A DNA stretch of 64,000 nucleotides from Rhynchonema sp. JSB1_4 (taxonomy: Eukaryota; Nematoda; Chromadorea; Monhysterida; Xyalidae). A program made the translations under genes and the position numbers. The stretch lies in the NCBI GenBank assembly GCA_030248065.1, contig JASAMV010001601.1:1-64000 (forward strand), read 5' to 3'. The notes under the pieces were generated by a model, which was given only the letters and a program-made list of their open reading frames with translations, ran no database searches and had not been told where the DNA came from. Below are positions 53,358-61,993 of this stretch, one piece after another. Within the stretch, counting starts at the first letter, position 1. Each line of letters begins with the position of its first letter.

Positions 53358-54080
53358 ATGAAACCCAACATTCGTCCGTTCAAATGCACAATTTGTGGTG
53401 CGACATTCCCAAATAACTACAACCTGAAGCAGCATATTCTCACCGTTCACACCGACGACCGACAGTTCGAGTGTGCCGAGTGTGGCGTGTGCTACAGAAC
53501 GAAACAAGTCGCGCATCGACATCATATTACCATTCACACACAACAACGTGACTTCCACTGCTCCGTGTGCTCGAAATCATTCGCTTCTAAATGCGAGTTG
53601 GACAGGCATTCACCAGTACATTCCAACCAACGACCGCACAAATGCATTGAATGTGGAGCTGCCTTCAAACGGAAGTACGCCCTCAAGTCACACATTCGCA
53701 TCCATTCTGAATTCAAACCATTCAAATGCACCGAATGCGACCTGGGATTTGCGCAGTCCGGCAACTTGAAACGGCATCAGCAAACACAACACGGAACTTG
53801 CCGTTCTGACTTGTACGTCTGCGTTCTCTGTTCAAAATCGTACTCAACGAATACCTTCCTTAAAAAGCATGTGCTTAGGATGCACTTGCACACGGACCAA
53901 CGACCATTCAAGTGCACCTTGTGTTCAAAATCATTCAAAACTGTTGGAGAACTGCGCCTTCATACACTCATTCACTCCGATCAACGGCCGTTTAAATGTT
54001 CACAATGTGGTGCCACGTTCAAACAATCAGGGACGCTCTATTATCATCAGAAGCAGCTTCACTCGAGCGTCAAACCATAA
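53358..54080 (+). CDS. Type A C2H2 zinc-finger protein, copy A5 (8 fingers)
   Basis: 240 residues from ATG 53358. Finger 1 (ATFPNNYNLKQH) and finger 3 (SFASKCELDRH) match A4, finger 4 (AAFKRKYALKSH) matches A1/A3, and fingers 5 (FAQSGNLKRH) and 8 (ATFKQSGTLYYH) match A2. This is the clearest mosaic of the set. It is the last array member; array similarity stops soon after its stop codon, near 54110. Confidence 0.82.
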   Translation: MKPNIRPFKCTICGATFPNNYNLKQHILTVHTDDRQFECAECGVCYRTKQVAHRHHITIHTQQRDFHCSVCSKSFASKCELDRHSPVHSNQRPHKCIECGAAFKRKYALKSHIRIHSEFKPFKCTECDLGFAQSGNLKRHQQTQHGTCRSDLYVCVLCSKSYSTNTFLKKHVLRMHLHTDQRPFKCTLCSKSFKTVGELRLHTLIHSDQRPFKCSQCGATFKQSGTLYYHQKQLHSSVKP

Positions 54081-54109
54081 CAGATTCGGTATAATGTGAC
54101 CACGTTCGG

Positions 54110-55390
54110 TCCGGCGACATCGTCGCCCTTTGCGGTATCGTCGTTCTTATTAACAACGTCGTCCTTTAGGTCTTCGTCGCGCATAAATGGATAACGTCGC
54201 GCGTAACCATAAATGTGTACTGACTGCCAGGTAGTACGTACGTATGTACATACTGTACCTGTGTATTATTTTATCAGCGCAAAAGGCAACATGATGTATG
54301 ATTAGGACGAACTGAGATGAGAGTACAGTACATTCCTGAAAATATCATGAAAGAAACAGAGGGAACACAAAGCCGATAAGTGAAAATATCGCGCAAGTGT
54401 CAGGAAGCAAGAACAACAGATATGACAGACCTGTACATATGTACATATACTGTAGACAGATTATGAACAACAGTGGAGATGAGATATATCAATGAACATG
54501 TACATATACAAGAATAACATAACAGCTGTAAAACACCATCAGGCCTGAAGAAATGACAGATTTAGCTGGAACAGAGGGAAACAGGCAAGAACACTAATGC
54601 TCAATTCACATTATGTCTAATCTTCCAAGCTCATCATCAGACACATTGGCAGACACAATGCAGCAGACAAATAACTTTCGTGTGTGTTGCCTTGCCTGCT
54701 CTGGTGCACCTGGTGGTCTCAATAATCCGTCTCACCTGCTGAACGCTGATTGGATGCAAGTTTGAATTTGAAATTACCGTCCAAATCGTTCCTATGCGTT
54801 ATACATACATACATACTGTATACCACCACAGGTACACAAAAGTGTGAAATGTAGCTGTAAACAAAGCTTATCTGACAACCATTGTTCTGATTCAGTAACG
54901 GTGCTGATGAGCTTGGCTGTCGGATTACATTAAAGGGGTGGTGCCACTTTTCGGGTCGTGTCTTCAAATCCCGTTCAAACTTTGGGAAAAAAATCTAGAT
55001 GATAAGGTTTCCATACTAAATTCCAAGGGTTAGGCCCAAAAGTGCACAAATGGTCAGATACGAATTTTTCAAAATCCGATTTTCTCCCCGGTTGCGAGAA
55101 ACTAAAATCGCACGAAAATGCCAAAATCCTGAATTGAAAAGGCGAGAGACTGAACATCTCGACTTAAACCATAACATTGAGCAGTTCGTTATTTTTCGGT
55201 TTTCTGCTGTTCCCGCTCGTTTAATGCAGCGTTTTAACGTTTGTTTGCTGCGCGATTCATTTTATTGATGTGTACTTGTCATCATCATTGCCCCAAAAAA
55301 AGCGACAATGTTCATTTCAACGGATAATCTGCAGAATGTCGCGCTATTGGTGGTGCCTGGCTGGCTGCGGGGCCCGCATCGGCAAAAAAG
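54110..55390. other. Spacer after the array, no gene recognised
   Basis: Begins with repeated TCGTCG motifs and contains TACGTACGTATGTACATAC-type simple repeats near 54235-54255 and 54435-54455. No long ORF or element end was found. Confidence 0.4.
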
Positions 55391-55547
55391 TTGGTTTTTC
55401 TTTTTTTCGTACCAAGAGCCCCCCGAAATAGAGCCCCTAAAAAGGGTCAGCGTCTAATAGAGCCCCCTGCAATAGGCCCAGCTCAGAGGTGTCATCAATC
55501 GGGTTGGCGGCGGGCCCGGGCCGGGCCTGGGCCTGACTATTTGTGGG

Positions 55548-55946
55548 CAGAGGTGGGAATCGGGCCGGCCCGGCCGGGCCGGGCCGAGGTTTCCGGCCCG
55601 AACGGTCGGGCCGGGCCGGGCCGGGGTGGCCGGCCCGAAAAGGCCCGACATCATCGAATTTCAATAAAAAATCGTGATTTTTTAGGCTAAATTTGCCAAA
55701 ATTTCTCGCGATTCTGCAAATTAGTACCGACTTCCATGATTATCAGGTATTTCTAAACCAAAAAACAGTAATTTTTGCACCAAAAAATTGCTTCAAAATA
55801 TCATCAGAAAAAGTCGGGCCGAAAAAATCGGGCCGGGCCGACTTTTTTCCAAGTCGGGCCGGGCCGGGCCGGGCCGGGCCGGGCCGACCCCCGGACCTCG
55901 TCGGGCCGGGCCGGGCCGAGGTAACCCGGCCCGATTCCCACCTCTG
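55548..55946. mobile_element. GGGCCGGG-rich hAT-type MITE, 399 bp
   Basis: Inverted ends CAGAGGTGGGAATCGGGCC with perfect 8-bp duplications TTTGTGGG (55540-55547 and 55947-55954). Subterminal arms are runs of (GGGCC)n and its complement, with an A/T-rich centre. Similar GGGCCGG text at 57240-57330 and 58370-58470 belongs to related elements. Confidence 0.85.
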
Positions 55947-56016
55947 TTTGTGGGCACAATACCCAAATACCAATACCACCCAATACCAATACTAACACCG
56001 GTGTTTGGTATTGGTA

Positions 56017-56280
56017 TTGGTCGCACAATGACTTGGTCAAATTTTTCTCCTGAATCGTAAAGAGGGAAAGTGACGGGGCAATGACGTTGCGTTGCGTTAT
56101 CGCACACAAAGCATGTAGTAAAGAGAATGTTTCAGACCTGCGGCAACGTGGTTGATCTGCCAGATTATTTTCAGCTGAAAATGTTTTGTGAGAATCACAA
56201 ATAGCACAGTGGTTAAGACTGACTGAACGTGAAAATCAGGATCGATTTGATGAATTCTTATATAGTCATTGTGCGACCAA
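56017..56280. mobile_element. TA-flanked MITE (TTGGTCGCACAATGAC ends), copy 1
   Basis: Terminal inverted repeat TTGGTCGCACAATGAC with TA on each side, as expected for mariner-type insertion. 264 bp. Copy 2 is at 59517-59791. Confidence 0.75.
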
Positions 56281-56304
56281 TATTAGGTCCAATTCTGGTG
56301 TTGG

Positions 56305-56697
56305 CAGTGTAGTGGCAGGCCCATGTGTGGGAGGTAAGTGTGATGCGGGGTTGGGACCGGAAGCGTGAGAGGTATGATTTTGGTCAACCAAAAGGCGAAA
56401 AAACACCATTTTTGTGATACAATTTTGGCCAAAAAATGAGGTAAAAATAGTACGTTTTCCAAATTCTCGTCGAAAATCGCCTAAAAATAGGTGTTATGGG
56501 TGGGTTTGCGCGCGGAGTGCGCGATTTTTGGGAAAATAAGGTCGAAAAACACCGATTTTTGCCTTAAAAAGGTATAAAATTGCTTGTGAGAGGTATGATT
56601 TGGAGTTGTGAGAGGTAAGTACTCAACCCCCCTCGGGTTTTGTGGTAGGTAAGTACCGAGAGGGGGTAACCCCCCCAACCCCCCTGCCACTACTATG
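56305..56697. mobile_element. Core-bearing MITE with GAGAGGTATGATTT motifs, 393 bp
   Basis: Ends CAGTGTAGTGGCAGG and CCTGCCACTACTATG, flanks GGTGTTGG and GGTATTGG (8 bp, one mismatch). GTGAGAGGTA(TGATTT/AGTA) motifs flank a core with GGTCGAAAAACACCGATTTT and TTGCGCGCGGAGTGCGCGA. A truncated relative lies at 61197-61400. Confidence 0.75.
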
Positions 56698-56715
56698 GGT
56701 ATTGGTATTGGGTGG

Positions 56716-56998
56716 CCGGACAATTGAGCAAAGCACATTTGAGCAAGACCACTTTGAGCAAGTGGAAAAGAGCAGGGCCAAAAGAGCAGAGCACTTATCT
56801 TGTTCCAACGGCTTAGGCTTAGGCTGATTTTGGTATCAGGCTCAGGCTTGGGCTTACACTTAAGATTAGTTTTGTGTTTGGGCTTAGGCTTAGGCTTATG
56901 CCTATTCGTTTTTAGGTTCTGCTCTTTTGGACTCTGCTCTTTTTCACTTGCTCAAAGTGGCCTTGCTCAAATGTGCTTTGCTCATTTGCCCGTCCGCC
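56716..56998. mobile_element. Long inverted-repeat element with TTAGGC-like centre
   Basis: Arms of about 75 bp: left GCAAAGCACATTTGAGCAAG..CACTTTGAGCAAGTGG.. is mirrored by CACTTGCTCAAAGTGG..CTTGCTCAAATGTGC. The centre holds several GGCTTAGGCTTAGGC repeats. Target duplication not clear. Confidence 0.55.
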
Positions 56999-56999
56999 T

Positions 57000-57225
57000 G
57001 GTGTTGAAGCTGGCCTGGTATTGGTTATTGGTTGATATTGGGTTTCCCCATGTATTGGGTCAAAAAACCAATATCCAATACCAAACCAGAAAAGCTCAGT
57101 CAATATCAAACCAATACCCGACCCAAAACCCAATACCAGCCCAATATCAAACCCAATACCAACTCAATACCAGACCAAAAACCTAATACCAAACTAATAC
57201 AAAGACCAATACCCAATACCAATAC
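57000..57225. repeat. Degenerate CCAATACC/GGTATTGG repeat
   Basis: Irregular tandem (A)CCAATACC units on one strand and the complement at the left. Related patches occur at 55965-56016, 57527-57556, 58245-58350 and 61420-61480, and often sit at transposon borders. Confidence 0.65.
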
Positions 57226-57526
57226 CAGAGATCGGAAACGGGTCGGGTAAAGTCGGCCCGGCCCGGTCGGTGAAAAGTCCGGCCCGTTTTGACTTGAGGT
57301 CGGCCCGGCCCGGCCTGGTCAGCCAATTTTCAAGCGTCCGAAAACTGAAACAGTCCAAAAAGCTAAAAAATCAAAAATGTTCTCCAGAATACTTGTTTCT
57401 TCAAAACGATGACTGAAAAGGTCAAGAATTAGGAAGCATTATTGCGCAAAGCGCAAAATTTTTGAAAATTTTTGTTCAAAAGGGGAAATTTCCTTCAAAT
57501 TTAGGCATACCGGTTTCCGATCTCTG
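57226..57526. mobile_element. hAT-type MITE (CAGAGATCGGAAACGG ends), 301 bp
   Basis: Ends CAGAGATCGGAAACGG and CCGGTTTCCGATCTCTG, with perfect 8-bp duplications ACCAATAC (57218-57225 and 57527-57534). One arm is GGCCCGGCCCGG-rich. Confidence 0.85.
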
Positions 57527-57556
57527 ACCAATACCAACCCAATACTCAATACCAGG

Positions 57557-57978
57557 CAGTGTAGTGGCAGGCAAATGGTTGCAAGGTACCCTTGGGGGGA
57601 TGGATCCAGATGGTTGCAAGGTACCCCGTACCCAGCCTCCGGGAGGTTGCAAGGTACCCCTGAGGTCAGAAAAAAGGGTGTTTTTTGCATGCATTATACT
57701 GCAAATTTGGCCGAAAAATTGGTACTTTTTTTGCATTTTGGCCTAAAATTTCCCTAAAATACTTATTATATGGAGATTTGCGCGCAGAGCGCGCGATTTT
57801 TGGGGTTTTGGGGTCGAAAAACACCCATTTTTGCCTATAAAAAGCATAAATTGATGGTTGCAAGGTACCCTCCGGGGTGGTTGCAAGGTACCTACCCTTC
57901 CCCCATCCCTCCAAGGGGTGGTTGCAAGGTACCTACTCCTTAGGGGGGAATCCCCCCATCCCCCCAGCCACTACACTG
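57557..57978. mobile_element. Core-bearing MITE with six GGTTGCAAGGTACC motifs, 422 bp
   Basis: Perfect 12-bp inverted ends CAGTGTAGTGGC/GCCACTACACTG and perfect 8-bp duplications ATACCAGG (57549-57556 and 57979-57986). GGTTGCAAGGTACC occurs three times on each side of the core, all in the same orientation. The core has GCGCGCAGAGCGCGCGATTTTT and GGTCGAAAAACACCC. Confidence 0.85.
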
Positions 57979-58024
57979 ATACCAGGCACTTCAGTAGTAT
58001 TGATTTGGTATTGGGCAGGGTTTT

Positions 58025-58235
58025 TTTTCAAAATTTACCAGATGCAATTTGCACCTAACCCCCTGATTTTTAGGTGAAGTTTCAGGCGCAAGCACAATTT
58101 TTGCCAAAAACCACAATCTCGTTTTTTTGTTGGTGTTGTGTTTTCGTGCTGTTTTATTTGCTTAATGCGGCATAGTAAAACAAACACACAGCAAAGTAGA
58201 CGTATTTAGGTGCAAATTGCACCTAAAAAGTGTCT
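58025..58235. repeat. Small repeat bounded by TGCAATTTGCACCTAA motifs
   Basis: ATGCAATTTGCACCTAA at about 58043 faces TTAGGTGCAAATTGCACC at about 58207; the motif is itself palindromic. Possibly a small MITE; no target duplication found. Confidence 0.35.
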
Positions 58236-58594
58236 AAAAAATCTGTGGTATTGGACATTGGCCATAGGTATTGGTGTTGGGTCCCCAATTCGGTATTGGT
58301 ATTGGGTATTGTGGTACAGGGCCGGTGTTGGTATTGGATGAGTGTCAAAAGTGGTATTGTGCTCAAGCTTAGGCCTGACCGGACTTTCCGGCCCGCACTG
58401 TCAGGCCGGGCCGGGACGGGCCGAGATTTTCCATGGTCGCGGTCGGCCGAGCCGGGCCGGACTTCCGGCCTGACATTGCCCAAAATATTGAACAAATCGT
58501 GTTTTTTTCATAAAAAACGCGGTTTTTCGTAAGGATTTGGCGCTGGACAGTGGTGTAGTTGGGGCGGTTGGGGGGGGTGCCCCCTGGTATGGGG

Positions 58595-58980
58595 CACTGT
58601 AGTGGCTGGGGGATTCCCCCCTAAGGGGTATCCATCTGGAGTCAACCCTTAGGGGGGATGGGGGGGAGGGTATCTATCTCGAGCCGACCCAAAAGGGTAT
58701 CTCGAGTAAGTAGATTTATGCTTTTCAAAGGCAAAAATCGGTGTTTTTCGACCTCGGAACCCCTAAGAATCGCGCGCTCCGCGCCAAACACCCACCCAAA
58801 AATGGTCATTTTAGGCCAATTTTCGGCAAAAATGTTAAAAAGTACCCATTTTTAGGCCAATTTTGCAGTAAAATTGCATGCAAAAAACGGATTTTTTTCG
58901 CCTTTTGACGGACCATAGGGGTATCTTGGGTAGCCTCTTATCTCGAGTAACTCCGAAACCTCCCCCCTAGGGTTCTTACA
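58595..58980. mobile_element. Core-bearing MITE with TATCTCGAG motifs, truncated at right
   Basis: Starts CACTGTAGTGGCTGGGGG like the element at 61523 and follows it through TATCTCGAG repeats and the core (CGGTGTTTTTCGACCTC, AATCGCGCGCTCCGCGCC) to CCCCCCTAGGGT. The terminal GCCACCACACTG is missing, and the sequence passes into the ClC-like exon region. Confidence 0.65.
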
Positions 58981-58993
58981 TTTTGTTTGTTAG

Positions 58994-59514
58994 GTATGTC
59001 AACGGCGGGCAGTCGTACACCATTTTTATCCAGACGCCGGCTAAGAAAGATGCAAAACATGCAGGTCATCGCTGCGAGGATTTCCACGCTATCGACTGGC
59101 TACGTGACCTGGCCAGAGATCGACTCAAGACATAAATTTCTCGTGAAACGACGTAAACAATCGGTCTGGGGCTGGTTATCGGGTCTGTATGATGCGAGCT
59201 CGGGTTCGATATTTGTGCTGCTCGTTGGACTCGCTGCTGGTGCGTCTCAAAAATTTTCTTGATATGAGAAGGTGAAATTTTTTAATCGCTGGCTTTTCTT
59301 GATTAACAATTCTTATTGAACTTGTGAAATTGCATCACATTGTACTTGTCCATGTGCCAAACCAACAGTTGTCGACATTTCAGGCACGGTGGCTGGTGTG
59401 ATTGACATTGGTACCGAGTGGGTGATGGATCTCAAAGACGGCATCTGTCCCCATAAATTCTGGCTGAACAAACAGCACTGTTGTTTCACGTTGAGCGCCC
59501 TGAGTGTCATCTGG
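58994..59514 (+). pseudogene. ClC-3/4/5-like chloride transporter, two exons with a frameshift
   Basis: Exon 1 (58994-59239) follows the acceptor TTTGTTTGTTAG and encodes CEDFHAIDWLRDL.., then KQSVWGWLSGLYDASSG and LLVGLAAG. Splicing the GTGCGT donor at 59240 to the ACATTTCAG acceptor before 59384 continues in frame as TVAGVIDIGTEW..DLKDGICP..WLNKQHCCF. This order matches the N-terminal region and first membrane helix of the ClC-3/4/5 Cl-/H+ exchangers of endosomes. A one-base shift near 59125-59135 (AAGACATAAATT) puts the first third of exon 1 out of frame, and a MITE at 59517 interrupts exon 2. No later exons were found, so this is a broken copy or a gene end damaged by insertion. Confidence 0.7.
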
Positions 59515-59516
59515 TA

Positions 59517-59791
59517 TTGGTCGCACAATGACTTTATAAGAATTGGTCAAATTTTTTTCCTGAATCGTAAAGCGGGAAAGTGACGGGTCAATGACGTTGC
59601 GTTGAGCGATCGCACACAAAACATGCAGTGAAGAGAATGTTTCAGACCTGGCGGCAACGCGGTTGATCTGCCAGACTATTTTCAGCGGAAAATGTTTTGT
59701 GAGAATCACGAATAGCTCAGTGGTTAAGAGTGAGTGAACGTGAAATTCAGGATTGATTTGATGAATTCTTATATGGTCATTGTGCGACCAA
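59517..59791. mobile_element. TA-flanked MITE (TTGGTCGCACAATGAC ends), copy 2
   Basis: Inverted ends as in copy 1 and TA on each side (59515-59516 and 59792-59793). It lies immediately after the recognisable ClC-like coding sequence. The reading frame would stay open for some 30 codons across the site if the element were absent. Confidence 0.75.
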
Positions 59792-59890
59792 TACGTACGT
59801 TGTGCAGATAGTCAGCCGTGTGAACGTCAATGGAGTGATTGTGTGAAACAATATTTCGGCTTTCAATCCGCTATTGGTCAACGTGAAATA

Positions 59891-60093
59891 GAATTCACAT
59901 AAACGGAATCCAACTTTGGATTTCTCTTTCGTAACTTTTGGCTCAAGGTTCGATTCAGGTCTAGGCTTAAGCCCAGCCAGGAAGACCTGTGCACATTTCT
60001 CATGTCCACGCCTAATTTAAAGCCTGAAACGAGACCTCAACACAATTAGGATACGGCAGTTTCGCGTCAGTTTGATTCCGTTTGTGTGAATTC
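59891..60093. mobile_element. TA-flanked MITE (GAATTCACAnAAACGGAATC ends), 203 bp
   Basis: GAATTCACATAAACGGAATC faces GATTCCGTTTGTGTGAATTC with TA on both sides. A second mariner-type MITE family next to the ClC-like exons. Confidence 0.65.
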
Positions 60094-60099
60094 TATCTC

Positions 60100-61190
60100 C
60101 GCGTCTGTTGGTCTCCCAATTCTGCTGTTTGTGGTGAACACTTTTTATGGTGACCGAAAATCTCGCTCATTCATATTCATGTGTGATCTTCCGCGTTTTG
60201 ACCATGGTCAATGTTTATCTTCGTGATTAGATGTTTGTCTGGGAAAAACATCTGTTGTATTCTTATTTTTTCGATCTTCAAAATTGAAACATCAGGCTAC
60301 CAACCAGCTTACAGTCACTATCGGGTACACTCAATGTGGTTGTGCTTGTCGTCATCATCGTCAATTGCAGGGCATATCAGAAATAATCGGCATTTATTCA
60401 TGTTCTTTCGCGGTAAAACCATTGACACGCTAATTTGTGCAATATTTCAGCCAGATAAAAATGAGCACGCCGATATCAATCCGTTTTCTTCGTGGCCGAT
60501 ATCAAACATAACGATCCTCCCCAAGTCTTGTGCTAGTTACGTGCATTTCTAAATGTGGCGCGTCTGATGTTGGGTATTGTGCAACTAATGCATGAAGTTA
60601 CACGATCATGTTTGATATCGGGCCACCATGGGCACACTGCATGAAAATAATAATATATGCAAAACAGTGGATAACATGCATCGATTTCGCACAGTTCTTT
60701 CATAAGTAGCACCAGATCATAAACAAAGTTACACTTTATCATTAATTCAATAAACAACAGTTATTTATCGACAATAGAAATATCAAACAGAACAATCATC
60801 GGAGATTTCTCGACAACATGAAAGAAGCTTGAAACAGGAAATATATGCAACGCTCAGTCAGAATTTTGCGATGAAATTCAAATAACCGGCAACATCACGT
60901 CTTAATCGATCGAAATGCAGCAAATCCGGTTTACGATGTGCTAAACAGTTCACCGTCCAGATTCGGATGCCATCCCATCTATGTGAACGAACAACTGAGG
61001 CGGCGTCTTCATACGACTGGGCCTGCAAAGAGATTAAAATGTTACGCGAAAGTGGCGGTAATAGATAGTAGCTAGAGCGATATCAAACTTGGCGATCGAA
61101 TCGTATCGTAAGTGAATTGCCTTGGTCCGTACGATTCCTGAATTAAAGGGGCGGACTCATCTAGACTAGAGGCAAGAACCAAATTCAGGA
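60100..61190. other. Unassigned spacer
   Basis: No exon similar to the ClC-like gene was recognised. The 113-codon frame at 60211-60552 has no family resemblance. GATATCAAAC/GTTTGATATC motifs recur near 60500, 60615, 60780 and 61080. Confidence 0.35.
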
Positions 61191-61196
61191 AGTAGA

Positions 61197-61405
61197 GTGA
61201 GAGGTATGATTTTGGTCACTCAAAAAGTCGAAAAAACACCGATTTTTGTGACACAATTTTGACCAAAAAAATTAGGTAAAAACAGCGCTTTTCTAAATTT
61301 TCGCCGAAAATCGCCTAAAAATACATATTGTGGGTGGGGCGCGGTTTTTGGGAAAATAGGTCGAAAACACCGATATTTGCCTTAAAACATAAAATTGCGC
61401 ACAAT
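61197..61405. mobile_element. Truncated copy of the GAGAGGTATGATTT core element
   Basis: GTGAGAGGTATGATTTTGGTCA and the following core text match 56367-56590, but the GC hairpin is shortened to GGGGCGCGGTTTTTGGG and the terminal repeats are missing. Confidence 0.55.
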
Positions 61406-61522
61406 ACCTGTTTTGAGACCTAATACCAATACAAATACCAGGCATGGACCAATACCAATGCCAATACGAGGCACTATAGTAGTGGCAGCGGGGTTGGGGC
61501 TTACCCCTTCAGTACCTACCTA

Positions 61523-61963
61523 CACTGTAGTGGCTGGGGGGGGGGGGGGGGGGCCATCCCCCCCCCCCCTAAGGGGTATCTATCTCGAGTCAACCCTTCG
61601 GGGGGGGATGGGGGGGGGGAAGGGTATCTATCTCGAGCCGACCCCAAAGGGTATCTCGAGTAAGTAGATTTATGGTTTTCAAAGGCAAAAGTAGGTGTTT
61701 TTCGACCTCGAGACCCCCAAAAATTGCGCGCTCCGCGCGCAAACACCCAAAAATGGTCATTTTAGGCCAATTTTCGGCAAAAACGTCAAAAAATACCCCT
61801 TTTTAGGCCGATTTTGCAGTAAAATTGCATGCAAAAAACGGCCTTTTTTCGCTTTTTGACGGACCATAGGGGTATCTTGGGTAGCCTCTGGGGGGTATCT
61901 CGAGTAAGTCCGAAACCTCCCCCCCCTAGGGTATCTTGGGTCGATTGGCCTGCCACCACACTG
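61523..61963. mobile_element. Core-bearing MITE with TATCTCGAG motifs, 441 bp
   Basis: Ends CACTGTAGTGGC and GCCACCACACTG, with perfect 8-bp duplications CCTACCTA (61515-61522 and 61964-61971). GGTATCT(ATCT)CGAG motifs flank the core (TAGGTGTTTTTCGACCTC, GCGCGCTCCGCGCGC, ATTGCATGCAAAAAACGG). The full-length version of 58595. Confidence 0.8.
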
Positions 61964-61993
61964 CCTACCTACCACAAACCCGAGGGTATTGGC

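Noticed and set aside
2976..54099. Frames of 60-100 codons overlapping the zinc-finger exons in other phases or strand
   Set aside because: Shadows of the C2H2 coding sequence; they lack conserved starts and follow the finger periodicity.
60211..60552. 113-codon frame downstream of the ClC-like exons as a further ClC exon
   Set aside because: It shows no ClC signature such as the GxGIPE or GKEGP selectivity motifs and has no matching splice phase.
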